From the NCBI RefSeq assembly GCF_030463565.1, contig NC_134644.1, positions 128,213,388 through 128,277,387 on the forward strand: a stretch of 64,000 bases of DNA, read 5' to 3'. The first letter of the stretch is position 1. Each line of letters begins with the position of its first letter. The notes beneath the pieces are model-generated. The model did no database searches. It was not told the origin of the DNA and worked only from the letters and a program-made list of their open reading frames with translations. A program made the position numbers and the translations under genes. Origin of the DNA: Pelecanus crispus (lineage: Eukaryota > Chordata > Aves > Pelecaniformes > Pelecanidae). This document shows positions 13,370 to 25,771 of the stretch, one piece after another.

Positions 13370-14964
13370 CAGAATCAAGTATACCATGCATGTAGTTTCT
13401 CAGTATTTGACCAGGGTTATTATATTAAATCCAGTGTAATGACTGATTATGTCATTACAATAAAATAGTATTCCACATGCATGAGATAGAAAATAAAGAC
13501 TATCATCTGTACAGACTAATTGTGATTAAGATGCTGTAGTAGAGACTTTTTTCTTTTAGGACACTTCCCACTACCACACAATAATTTCTGAAGTCTCCAT
13601 ATGCATCCAAAGATGACCAAAGTGATGAAAGATGTGAGAGATTTTCTACACGTCTTAAGATTACCCAATTAAGTTTAAAACAAAAAAAAAATCAGAATAT
13701 GGCAGACTTAAGATTCTTTTTTATGTAATGTGTGCTGTGCTCCAAGTTCTGGTCCTGCTTAAAATGATTCCTTGAAATTACAGGAAATTGTAAGTGTGAT
13801 GTTTATAAAATTACTTCAGTTTATGATCCTTGATTGGTGTCCAGTTTAGATAGTTTTAAAAGAGAAACATGGAATTTGCATGAATGATTGAATTAAATCA
13901 AGGTGGAGGAATGCTGCTGGTGCTGCCTAGGTGTTTTCTCTGCCTGCTATAGGGGCATGAAACAAAGCTTATTGAAATCAATGGAAATTGAGTGAGGTTT
14001 GGATAATGGCTCAAACCTGCTGCTTATTTAAAAGTAATTTATAAAGTTTTACTTGACCTGTAACGGAAAATGTGATTTCTCATTTTGAAAAGTTCAAATG
14101 TAAGCTTAAAAGGGTAACAAAACTTTATTTTTTATTTTCAAATTGGAAAACTGCTGCCATCTGCACTTCCCTTTCAGCAGCGCTTGTTGTGTCCATAATT
14201 TCTGATATAAAAAATCCAAACGTGTCTGGGGAAAGCGCTCCACCAGTAATGCTCGTAGGTCATCCACAGGATCATGCTAGCGTTGCCACAGACCGGCATT
14301 TTCTCCCGTAATCTCTACCTACCAGAGACATGGAGAGCAGCAAGGTGTAAGAAAGGAAGTGGAAAAGACGTAGTATCAGAGAAGTAATATAATTTCCTCC
14401 TGATCTTGTTTTCTTCACCTTCCACGTTTTCCTCCTGCTGTTTTTTCATCTCCTAACAATCTCCTGTCAATTCGCCTCTCATTGGCGTTCCTCTCAGCTG
14501 ACGCATTCCCTCCTGAAGTAGGGTGTGATGGTGGCCAGCCACCATGGAGTCAAAACTTGGGGAGCCAAAGGGAGTCCTTTTTTGTACATGGATTACAACT
14601 GCACCCTAAATGATTTAGGTTTATTGTTTTCTTCTCCTACGCCCAGGAGTTTCTCCAACAAGCAGAGACCATAGCACTGGTCCTCCTGAGAGGGAGATTT
14701 ACCAAAGTGTATTGCTTCTTCCCTGCAGTCCTGCAGCTAATAACCACTGCTCAGAGCTGCAGCACCTCTGCATAAGTTGCGTCCTTCACAGATAGCACTG
14801 TGGACTGTCCATCAATCTGGGGACAGATTTGGTGGGCCAAACCCACGACCATAAGAGAGCAACCATGCTCTTCTTGTGCAGGTGCAGCACTGGAGGGAGG
14901 GGGTTAAATGACAGAGTGTACCTGGAGCAAGATGAAGTGTTCAACAGCAGTCCTGTCCTACCAA

Positions 14965-15023
14965 TACTGGCTCTTCCAGTCTTGGCTGGAGGCATACTTG
15001 CTCTTCCAGTCTTGGCTGGAGGC
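14965..15023. repeat. 30-bp tandem duplication
   Basis: The 23-base segment beginning CTCTTCCAGTCTTGGCTGGA is present at 14971-14993 and again at 15001-15023. The flanks TACTGG and TACTTG are also similar, giving a period of 30 bases. Confidence 0.93.
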
Positions 15024-18000
15024 CATGGTGGGAGAAGTGGTGGATTGGGGGGGATAGTCCTGAGGCTGCTCCTCTGGGGTTCTGGCCCTGGCCTGCTGAT
15101 AGCTGCTTCCCCAGCCTGGTTTCCGTAATGGGAAATAGCGCTGCTTTGTCCTGCTCTGTCACTTTAGAGCTTGTGAGAGTGAGGTAAATTCAGCATCTGC
15201 TGCAAAAGATTTCAAAATAGATGCAAAATAAATTAAGATCTCAAGGCAGAAAAAGCATAAAAAAGTTTTACATGTAAAATATTTTAATAAAATCTGAAAA
15301 TCAGACTGCATTCCCAGACCTGAACTTACAGTTTTGCACTTGATGACATCGGTTGCACAGAAAACCCAAAATCTTCGAGCTTGCAAGATGAATAAAACAG
15401 GGAAATATTTTCCTTCTCCTCTTTCAGTTTTGCAAGTCATGTATTTTTATGATTATAAATAGCTAAATCAACAAACTTTTACTGACTGGGGATGTTAAGC
15501 ACACTTTCGTTGTTGACTTTCAGAGCTATTTAAACTCCTGAGTGCTAAAAATTAGAATTCCCTTTGGAAAAGCTTGTAGCTTGCAGTGGACTCGGTTAGA
15601 GTCCCCTGTAAGAAGTAGTTAACAAGTAGGCTGTGGTGACTTCAGCAAAACAAGATAATCAATTCCATCTGCTTTTCTAATTAATAACCCTTAATATTGA
15701 AAGTCAGGGACATCATGAATTTGCACAGTAAGCATATATTTTGAAAAAAAGGATTAATAGTTTGTTCCTTCATTTGCAGCCCATTAGTCTGACTCTCTTC
15801 ACCTCCCAGAGAAAACCTGGGAACAGCCGCCCCCCTGCTCAGTAGCTAATCCGTACTCCCCAGGCACCTTGTGCTCAGGCTGCAAGGACACCACGCATCC
15901 TGATTTTTTTTTTTTTCCGCTTTAACCAGTTTTGCTTGTTCTTGTCAGAAAAGGAATAGTTACAAAGGATGAATAGAACACTCTGTTTGGGACTTCAGTT
16001 TTCCAAAATAAAGTATGTAAGTGAGGGAAAGGTTTCATTCAGTTTTGGCATCGCTCTGTTAAGTCAGTTTAAGCCAAGGAAGATTGTTATTCCACACTGT
16101 TTGCCGATAGTAGAAAGTTTACATATTGAATTGATTTTTTTTTTTTCTTGAAGGAAGAGAAAATCAGTACGAATTTAAAGGACAGATCTCTTATTTGCTT
16201 TGCAGAAGAGATTGTTCTGTTAACAACTCATCAAGAAAGGGAAAAAAAAAAAAAAAGATAAACAGGATTAACTGTTTACTTTAAGTGAGCCGAAGTCTGG
16301 TTGTTTTTCCGAAGAAGAACACAATGTACTGTTGTATCTGGTTTCCAGAGTGGTGTTTATCATAATTCCTCGTGCGGTGGTTGGTAGAGTGCTGGGAAGG
16401 CTCTCCGCCCACTCGCAGCGCTCGCTCCCTTTCCCTCTCCCATTGAGGCCTCCGGCCAGGACTGCTAGATGGAGCGAGCTGTCCTGTGTGATCTTTACAG
16501 CCTGACATGAGCTGACATTGACCCAGAATAAAATAACAGGGGCCGTTTCCTAGAACTCTCGGTGGACTGCTGAGAACTGCTGCCATAACTCTTGTAAACA
16601 CGCGACGTGCACACACAAACACGCTCCTTCTCCCTCATTTAGAAACACACCTAGGAAAGGCAGCCGCTACAGGGGAGTGAAGAGAAACAGCCGGAGTGAA
16701 AAACAGAAACAGCAGACCCTGCCAGAAAGAGTGGCAAAGTGCCTTTCTGCCGGGGAAGGAGCCCTAACATGATTTCACGTCTGCTTTTCTTCGCTCTCTT
16801 TCTGCCTTTTATTTCAATGAATATTATATTTTTGTGCTAGTTCGGTGGGATGAGTGACACAGCAGAATGTCTTACTGAATACAGACGCAGCACCGTAAGA
16901 AATCCTGCAGTGCTATTGTATTTCATTTACCTTTCACACGCGCTGGGGAAGCACATGTGCAATGCTGTACTACCAAGAATGCATTTCAGGATGTTCTGTG
17001 CCTGCTGAAATGGGCAGTTACTTTTTTTAATACTCACTTCATGTTGGGGTGTTGCGTTTTTTTTTTTTTAATAAAATCTTCTAGGGTCCTGTTCATGGTC
17101 TGTGTGGTTCAGAAGTAAATCTGGTGAATCCACAAATAATACAGTCTTGAAAGATAAGTGACCCCGGTACTGCTGCTACACTGTTCTTGCTTCATTCCAG
17201 ATGCTGTAATTCTGTAAAGCCCTCGCCGTGGGTTTTGCAGGGGGAGTTGAGAGTTCTCTAAGCCCTGTAGCACAGAAGAAATAAGCTGATACTACAAGGA
17301 AGCTCACTCTATATATACGTATACATACATATATAGAGCCTCCTCCCCCAACTCAAATGGCATCTAGCACACAGAATAGACTTTGTGGACCTGCCCTCCT
17401 AGGTACAACCATATTATTCAGCTGTGGCTTTCAGATCACCCTTTGAAGACAGGACTTCTATTCTGATTTTTACGTATAAGGAACTGAGGCGTGGAGGAAA
17501 CATAGCGCAGCAAAAGTTGATGTGAAATGTTGCCAGAACCAGCAACTGAATGCTGATTTTCTTGGAAAGGAGGGTGCTGAGCACCTTGCAAGAGAAGATC
17601 TTTTGGCAGCACCTCGCCGACTGTTGGAATTCTTGGATGCCAAAACAATAATTACAAAGTCTTAAGATTAAAAAAATAAACAAAGAACCCCTCCTCAGAT
17701 TCATAGATAAGTACTTTAAATGACTGGGTGGTAATTACACGTTATATTTGGAACATGATTTTTCTATTGGAGATCATCCATAAGAAAGACTTGCAGTTTT
17801 CAACTGAGCCTGTAAGTTTCTTAAATGTACGTTTTTACTCTTGATTAGTAAATCATGACGTACAGGAAAATAATATTTTCTCTGAATTGTATACTGAAAT
17901 AACCAAGGGATTATAATGGGATTCCATGCTGAAGTAATGGTACACTGAGGAAGCTGCGGAGTGTGTGCATCATTATATTTTTTACCAACTACAATTAACA

Positions 18001-20286
18001 GCATAGTGAGTCTGAAACAAGCTAGGATGATCTGACGTGCTTGCTTTTTTGTTACCACCCAAAATTGTTTTTATTTACATAACAAGCTGTATGGAATGGA
18101 TCATAGCAGAAGGACCATAAATTACGTGCAGCATAGTGTTGTACGGAGGAGATGCCTGGGGCATCTGGAAGGAGGAAGGCCTTACTGGTTTCTTGCAGTT
18201 GAACCTTTATACAAACTTTTAGGCAGTGCTTAGGAAGTTTTTTTTCCTTAACTTTCTGTGTCTTCCAAACCAACCATCACTATAAGTTTTTACTTACATG
18301 GCATAATCACTTTGGATTTTAACTATTAATATAGAACAACTTCAGTATTCATTTATGAATCTGAGATAAGTGAAGCTATCAGATGAAGCTGAAAATATTT
18401 CTCAAACACAACTCTAACTGTTTGAAACTATAGCTTAGGCTCCATATTGTGTTTGAGTGGATGTCAGGAATGTCTTTTTATGGTTTTAAATGTTTTGTTT
18501 ACTTTTGAGTAAAATTCTGAGTACAAATAAAACACACACATCAGCAGTTTAATTTGAAAGTGTGCTTAGAGGCGGTGTCAGATGGGGAGTTTAAAAAGTT
18601 CATTTGGTGCTGCATGAAAACTTCATAGAAGAAATGGTTTATGCGGAAAAAATTGTCGTCTGTGAAGCCGTGGGTGTCATTGCAAGTTGAAAAGCTGTCT
18701 GGTTTTTGTGCTACACCCGTTCCCAAAATGTTGTACGTAGTTCCCACCAGGCAGGTGGTGTTCCACGGTTTGAGTGGGAACATTTACAGTGCTGTGGAGC
18801 TCCACTCTCTACATGTATGTTGTGCATTAAAAAGGTAGCCCTGCTGATATGTTTGACTCATACAGGTCTCTTCCTACGCACAAAAGTCGTTTCCCACAGA
18901 AGTGCTGCTTCTTCAGGTCATAGGCAGAAAATAGTAGGTGGAAGGATTAACCTGAATGAAGAAATGGAAAAAGCAACCAGCAGGCAGAGATTCAGAAAAG
19001 ACCGTGTGGAAGTTGCATTTGACTTTTCAGTTTGTATTGAAGTAAGTGACTGTTCAAGGAAGTGAATAAAAATAAGCAATGGGTATTTTATAACCCCTCT
19101 CACTCTTTTTCATTTTTTTTAACATATGCATAAAAATGTAAGGAAAACCAAGGAATATTCAAAATGCTGGGCTTGGTATAGTTACTGTAGTGAGTTATTT
19201 GCAAAGTGTATGCCAGAAACACTGTTATACCCATGCTAAGAAGTGCCTGCAAACAAAAGATTCCTTTCCCGAGACTGAGGCCTCTGCTGCATATTTTCTA
19301 TTTGAGATGCTGAGATAAGACTTGCTCATTGCCCTGGTGATACTCCTGTCACATGTCCAGTTTCCACCAATACTTCGGCAAGGACAGCCTGTCTCTTGCT
19401 GGAGGGAACTGGAGTGTCTGCTGTTAACCATGTGTGCTGTTCCTGCTCTGCCAGGTCCAGCACTCCTGAACTGCCTTCGCCTTTCTTTCCTGCTGGGTCC
19501 TTCCACAGTTATCGAATAATAACATGCATGATCACAAACTCTGCTTTTCGGTAATTTTAAACCTCCAGTTTTCAACACAAATGATTGCTATTTGGGTCAT
19601 CTCAGTGCTTCAAACCAGAGCACCAGCCTGGGTGCTGGAAACAGCTGTACTTGGAGAGAGTTATGACCAGGATTCTTTTTATGAGCTTGACATTCCCCTT
19701 ATAAACTGGAAGCAGTGGTGCTTGTGTTTTCCTCTGTACCCATGTACCTCTGCAACGTATGCGCAGAAGGTGCATTATCAGTCATTATCATTAATTTTTA
19801 TTTGTATCATTCAATCCACAGTTACGCTCTGTGGAGCTTCACTCGCTATTTAGTGACAGCAAATGGCATGGATTTTAAGGAGAAAACTCTGAATCTTGTG
19901 TCTCCCTAAAGAAGTCTACAGGAAGTGTGTACTTTTCAAAAGGCAACGTGAAGCAGTTTGTGATCTGGTGAATACAGTGCTTTTAAAAGGAAAATCCTGC
20001 TGGTGTTACGAAGGGTTGGGGAGATGGATGGTTGTCCCTGTGTGTTTAGACCTCTGCCCTGAGCTTTGATTTTTCAGAGGTAATACGGCTACGGTGAATG
20101 CAAGGAGTGCATAAGGTAGGGATAAATTAAATCCCGGTAGGGTGGTGTCCTGCAGGTTACAATTTGAATCTGAGCCATATTAGCAGGAGTTAATCAGCTC
20201 CACCTTGAGACTTGACCAGACAAGTTGCTGAATTGGAGTTGTGTAGGTAGTGTTGTGCCTCTGGTGATTAAGGGAGAGGGGGTTTT

Positions 20287-20318
20287 TGTTTATGTATGTT
20301 TATGTACGTTTATGTACG
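20287..20318. repeat. 10-bp tandem repeat (TTTATGTACG)3
   Basis: Three consecutive copies of TTTATGTAYG, the first with T in place of C. Confidence 0.85.
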
Positions 20319-21994
20319 TGTGCTTTATGCCTCTGCTAGGACCGCACCTCAAAGAGATAAGAAGTCCTTCTGACAAACAAAGCAGCAGCAGCAGCTGTCT
20401 CTTGGATGGTTAAGATAAAGAATGAGCAAGTATCAGAGCTAATACAATTCAATTAGTTTTCAGGTGTTTTCCCTATTCCCCCTTTTCCCTTCCTTCCAAA
20501 GAAAGAGTAACGAACAAAGTCCGGGCTGAGCACTGCCAAGGTGGTAGCATTTGCCTGGCTGTCTCGCTCCTCATGCTGTACTGCACAGCTTAGCTAGGCA
20601 TGGAGAAAAGCTGCTGTCGGCCACATGGCTGTCCTCCTACCCTAGGGTAAAACAATTATTTGTTAGTTAAGATCTGTTCATGACAAATTTCTGCTGCTTG
20701 TTTTCACAAGACTCAGTAAAGGCAAGTCCTGTGTCATCAGTCAGTTCTGGCCCCCGTGTGCTCTTGTGTCCTCTGCAGGCAGATCTTCTTTTTCTTACTC
20801 TTTTGCACTAGAGCTGAGGAGGCTGGAGGTGACCAAAGCTGAAGAAGGTTTTTGTCGCCCTTACCTCTCCAGAAAGTCAGCTGCCCGATACGAGGCAGCA
20901 GTATGGAGAGGTATGATTTTTCATGCATGGAAAAGTAATAGTAAAAGAAGGTTTTACCCTTTACCCATGAGGAGTGGCGAACTAGGAGAAGGGCATGGCA
21001 GAGTAATCCTGTAATCCTCTCCAGATTTCTAATGGGAGACGTTTTGTCCTAAAGATCAGCACAGTCATAGAAATAATGCAGAGTAATCAGTCTCATCTTC
21101 TCCCAGCCCCCATCCTTGCTCCTGGCTATTAGCAAATTAACAAAATCTTCCCAAGCTTTTGCATGAGACTTACTGTGTCATTACTTTAAAAAAAAAAAAG
21201 AAGGAAAAAAAAAAGGTTAATCTCTGCCTCACTTCTTATCATTCCCTATCTTCGCCCCCTTTGTTATTACCAGTGAGTCATACTTCACCTTTTCCTTAGT
21301 CTGCATCTCCCACACTCACTCCTCTACTGGCTTTCCTGCCACCCCTTGCTCCTGGAGTGAATTATCTGCTCCTTTGCACAAGAAGTTTCAGTTTCCAAAA
21401 CCATATTTTAAATTCAGATCTTACACAGGGTTGCATCCTATTGTCCTGAAAATAGAGATGGTCCTTATTTCCTCCCTATGTGAGCACTGCTGATAAAAAT
21501 GGAGATTTTTGTGCCCTTCTTTTTTTTAACAGTTCATTACTATGCATACTGACAAGGCATTGGCAAAGATTCGGTTTAGCTGATTAACTGATTCAGTACA
21601 AACACCACATTTAATGGAAAAAAAAAAAGTATTTGTGATAGATGTGCCCAGAACATAAATACTGAATTCCTGGGAGCACATACTCATTTTGGATTTGCAG
21701 CTTGTCTCATAATTTAGATGTGGGTTTTCATCTGGGTAGTAAGCTTCAAAGCAGGGGAAAATCATGGGACAAACTGTTGCTTTAATCACAGTTAGACTCA
21801 CTGCTAAAACTTAATTTGCAAGAACATTTGCTGCAATATGAGAGCAATGCTGTAACATGGGAAATAATACAAATGCACTTTTTTGGGAATAAAGTAAAAT
21901 CAAGGGAAAAAACAATGCTGGAGGAATGCTACTGTTAGGGATGCTAACGATGTGTGCAAAATCCGTAAGAACAGAACCAGTTTAAGAGAGTTGT

Positions 21995-22275
21995 AGAATC
22001 ACAGAATGGTTTGGGTTGGAAGGGACCTTTGAAGGTCATCTAGTCCAACCTCCCCTGCAATGAGCAGGGACATCTTCAACTAGATGAGGCTGCTGAGAGC
22101 CCTGTCCAGCCTGACCTTGAATGTTTCCAGGGATGGGGCATCTACCACCTCTCTGGGCAACCTGTTCCAGTGTTTCACCACCCTCATGGTAAAAAATTTC
22201 TTCCTTACATCGAGGCTTAGTTTAAAACCATTATCCTTTGTCCTGTCGCAACAGGCCCTGCTAAAAAGTCTGTCC
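21995..22275 (-). mobile_element. CR1 fragment, antisense, 3' end only
   Basis: It starts AGAATCACAGAATGGTTTGG on the + strand and closely resembles the antisense copy at 6524. On the - strand it encodes [17 protein letters not shown] and [21 protein letters not shown] short internal deletion removes a few codons between FKL and SLDVR. Confidence 0.92.
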
Positions 22276-23045
22276 CCAAACATGAGAATAGTTCTCCAAA
22301 TGCATCACTGAGTCTGTTGTGGGATTCAGCTGATTTTGTGATCATCATTAAGTAGGAAAATCAGTTGTCACTCATCATTAAATACCTATAGCATTACTTA
22401 CTCAATCAGTGAGACAGATGAAATGATGTTGAGAATATTTCAAGTTTTTGTCATCATTCATTCATACTGTTCTAAAAGTACGCTGAAGCAAGGAACATGT
22501 TTGTGAAGTTCTCTTCATAGCATTAGTTTGGGATATTCCTCATCTTTTAGTCTGAAATTGGGCACCTGAGGGTTATTTGTGAAATTCTGCCTTCCAAGTG
22601 AGTGAGTATATACATTTCATTTTAAATGCATGTTGCAGAGAAATTGTGACTACCTTTTGGATAGTTAAAACAGGTATAGTATAGTGGATGTGTGCTCACA
22701 TGTATGGTCCTAATTAAGCAAAAGTACTTGGGGTCTGGTGCAAGAGGTTCTGCTGTTCTGTGTTTCTTCATGATGCCAATAATCATGAACATGTTACCAG
22801 TGTGAATGGGAACATTAGTGATATAAGCCTCAAGTTACACAGTTCTTCCTTCTGTATATCACGCTTGGTCATACGATGGCCATTGTCCGATCATATGACC
22901 TGGGATGTTGTGCTGCATACACTAGACAGCTGGAGTGGGAGCTTCAGCCTCCTAATCCTGCCTGGAAAAATGCATCCTTGTCTAGAAGTAGTATTCCATG
23001 CAAATAGGAATTTACTTCTGTGGCGTTAATTTTCAAGGAGCTGAT

Positions 23046-23097
<52 letters not shown>

Positions 23098-25580
23098 GGC
23101 CACAGTATTTCTTTGGTCAGATCGGTTTCCTATCCTAGCCATCTATGCTGCCACCACAAAGGGATGGAAATACGCGGCCAGGGATGTGGGGAGTTGAGAC
23201 TCCCACGTCTGGCAGCAGGCATCTCTTTGCTTGGCTTAAAAGGACTGGGGAAATGCACTTCTAGTGACTGATGTCTTCAGCACCAACCAAGCTAATTTTA
23301 TTTGGGCAATTAACATGTCCCAGAGGACTTAATATGAGCCTGGTGCCAGCTAGTCTGAGACTTACTTGTGTTCAGTTATGTCTCAGTAAAGATATGAGAA
23401 ATTCCAGTGATCAGTTAAGAGACTGCTGAACTGATCAGATCTGAGACGCTAACTCAGTTGGCCCTTGCTTGCTCCAAGATATGGAGGCCTAATTTTTCAC
23501 AATTAACAGTCACTGAATGTTTTGTTAACATAGGCAAAACTGTTTGCTTTGGTTTTCCTCTTCCACTCAATCTGATTTGCAGAACCGTCCAGAGAATATT
23601 ATTAGCTCTGTCTTTCCAAACAAAACAATAGTACAAGGAGTTTCAGTCTGATCAGTTAAAACTCGGGAGGGTTTTTAACTGGTTGCAAGGTCCTAACATG
23701 GAAAGTGGCCGGCAACCATAGTTTTTCTGCTTCTGGGCTGTCACGTTCATAGCACATCATCAGTCTTTGTTCTCTTGAGTTGGAGATGATCTTGTGGTAC
23801 GAATCCAGAAGTAATCTCGCGGATTGTTTTACATTCTGTGTAAAAATGAAAAGAGTGCTACAGCTTTTGAAGACACAGGTTTGTATTGTTAGGACAGTCA
23901 CCTGCTTTCTAGGCTGGGAACACCACTCATCCCAGAGATGAGGGTATGTGTCTTTCCAGCCTACACATCATGACAGCATTTGGTTTCCTCCTATTTGTTG
24001 TTGCTCAGGGTAGAAGCAGTGTTTCATGGCTCTAAAGGACTTCTTAACCTTGGGAGGCTGAGGAGGAATTGCACCTAAGGTTTCTTTGCCTGGTGAAGAC
24101 TCTGTGTGAGACCCTTGTAACTAGAGATAATGGGGAAAATACAGGAGTCTTCATTTGTGTTCAGTCCTACCATTCCCTGCTCCTCAAAACCAGCACCAGA
24201 ATCTGAAAAATGAGGCCTCTCAGGTGGTGCTTGCACAGCTGCTGATGTCTGAAAGGCTTTGGAGTTGGATCCTGCGTCGAATACAGCCCTCTCAAGGATG
24301 TAAGCCAAAATTAGACAGCTCATAATGAACAAGGAAACTGTGATTAATGGTCTTCCATGTGCCTAAGCTTCCCTGCGAAAAAATACATGGATTTCTTCCA
24401 GATAAATGTAGGAGCTCATTTAATTTAAAATGTGTTTTATAAAGATATAATGACTACTGTTGAACACTTTCAGGATGCATATATTATATGATGTACTCCA
24501 AAAGCAGTTGGAGTTGGCTTGCTGTGAACAATGGTACTGCTCTGGAGAAGGTAGTTTTGGCATGTACCTTTGAAATGAACTGAATTCTGCTGCCTAGTGC
24601 ACCCCTGAGTTTTATTTAGAAATAAAGCTCTGTGTGCTACCCTCAAAGGTAATTTTTGTCTCCCTTTGAAAAGTTTCCATGCTTAACTGTCTCTTTCTGG
24701 GGCAATTAAACCAATCTTGTAGGTAGCAGCCTCCTTCCTCCAGCACTGCATGACTCATGCCATCGTGGCTGCTCATCTCAGGTGCAGAATCTTGTGAAAT
24801 GCATTTTTCACTATCTAAATGTATGACATCCCCTGATTTTGCCTTATCTGCTATGACAGTAGTATCTTCTTGAAATGCCAGCAGGTTGGTTAAGCAATAC
24901 TTCCCAGGCCTACAGCCCATACTTCCATAGGTTACTTTAAAGAACCTGCTAAACAAACAATTTGATTAATTACCTCCTTAAAATAGTTCCTCTGGGCTTC
25001 TTCATACCCAGTATCAAAAGTACTAATCTGTAGTTTCATGTTTGTTTTTTTTTTTTTTAAAGAAAAATTGACATTTCACTCTTCTTTGCATCCTCAGGAC
25101 TCTTTTAAAAAAAGTTACAGAAAATGTAATGCTTGCTTTCCCAGTTTCAATGTTGGTCATTATTACTTGTGAAGTATGTTGCTTTGTTTACTTCTAAGCA
25201 GAATTTTTATATTTATACACACACAAACACATATACGTTTGCATCATTGCTCTGTCTGTATTGCAGAATTCACCTCAAGTTAGGCAAAAACTCAACCTTC
25301 TTTCTTTATAGGTGCACAGACCATATAGTGCATAGCCATTAGTTGATCTAATGCCCAGTGCAAGTCCTTTATGCTTTTTTTTCAGTCGTGCTTCTCTATT
25401 TCATGGCGCTCTTAGCTCCTGCAAATAGACATGAGAAAACATTTAACGATAATGGTTTGGTTTATTGATACACGTAGTCGTTATTTGGTAGGAATTCTCC
25501 AGATACTGTAGAGGATAAGCCCTGTTTTGAAGCTTGTAATGTAACTTTCAGAAATTTGCTAACTATTTTTTTATGAACAG
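22276..25580. other. noncoding DNA before the first recognised SPIDR exon
   Basis: It holds the ATG microsatellite and two - strand open frames (24075-24332 and 24612-24956) without splice or family support. No upstream SPIDR exon was found. Confidence 0.5.
23046..23094. repeat. (ATG)16 microsatellite
   Basis: About 16 uninterrupted ATG/GAT triplets in noncoding DNA. Confidence 0.95.
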
Positions 25581-25771
25581 GAGCCACTGAGTGACAGAGG
25601 AATGTTTTGCAGGTTATGCCTCCTTGTCCAGGATGCCTATGGTATGTTCAGTGAAGTGCAGTTACAGTCCCTGAGTTCTGCGGATGACATTGAGCAGTAT
25701 TGCAGGAGATGGGAAGGAAAATGCTGCTGCCTAGCTGGAATGAAAATTTTGCAAAGAACTACAAGAGGAAG
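25581..25771 (+). CDS. SPIDR: SPIDR coding exon 1 of 10 in window
   Basis: The acceptor ends TTATGAACAG and the donor is AAG|GTGAGA. The 191-base frame is open and encodes residues 1-63 of the assembled fragment plus two bases of codon 64. It reads CRLCLLVQDAYGMFSEVQL and later GMKILQRTTRGR. The LLVQDA-G-MF-EV pattern corresponds to human SPIDR. It starts in phase 0 and ends in phase 2, which fits the next exon. The preceding exon was not found in the window. Confidence 0.9.

Larger units (their letters stand above)
7998..21994. other. AT-rich noncoding DNA, probably SPIDR intron
   Basis: No gene was recognised. The GC content rises at about 10950-11300, 12380-12800 and 16380-16780. An exon-like stretch at about 12703-12795 was considered and set aside. 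Otherwise the stretch holds simple repeats listed separately. Confidence 0.5.

Noticed and set aside
18901..19050. A possible exon ending in a strong GTAAGT donor after FSVCIE
   Set aside because: The frame does not resemble any part of SPIDR and no clear partner exon is present.
24612..24956. A 114-codon open frame on the - strand, with a second at 24075-24332
   Set aside because: Both read like protein at a glance, but there are no paired splice sites, no known domain and no promoter. Chance frames of this size are common in the window.
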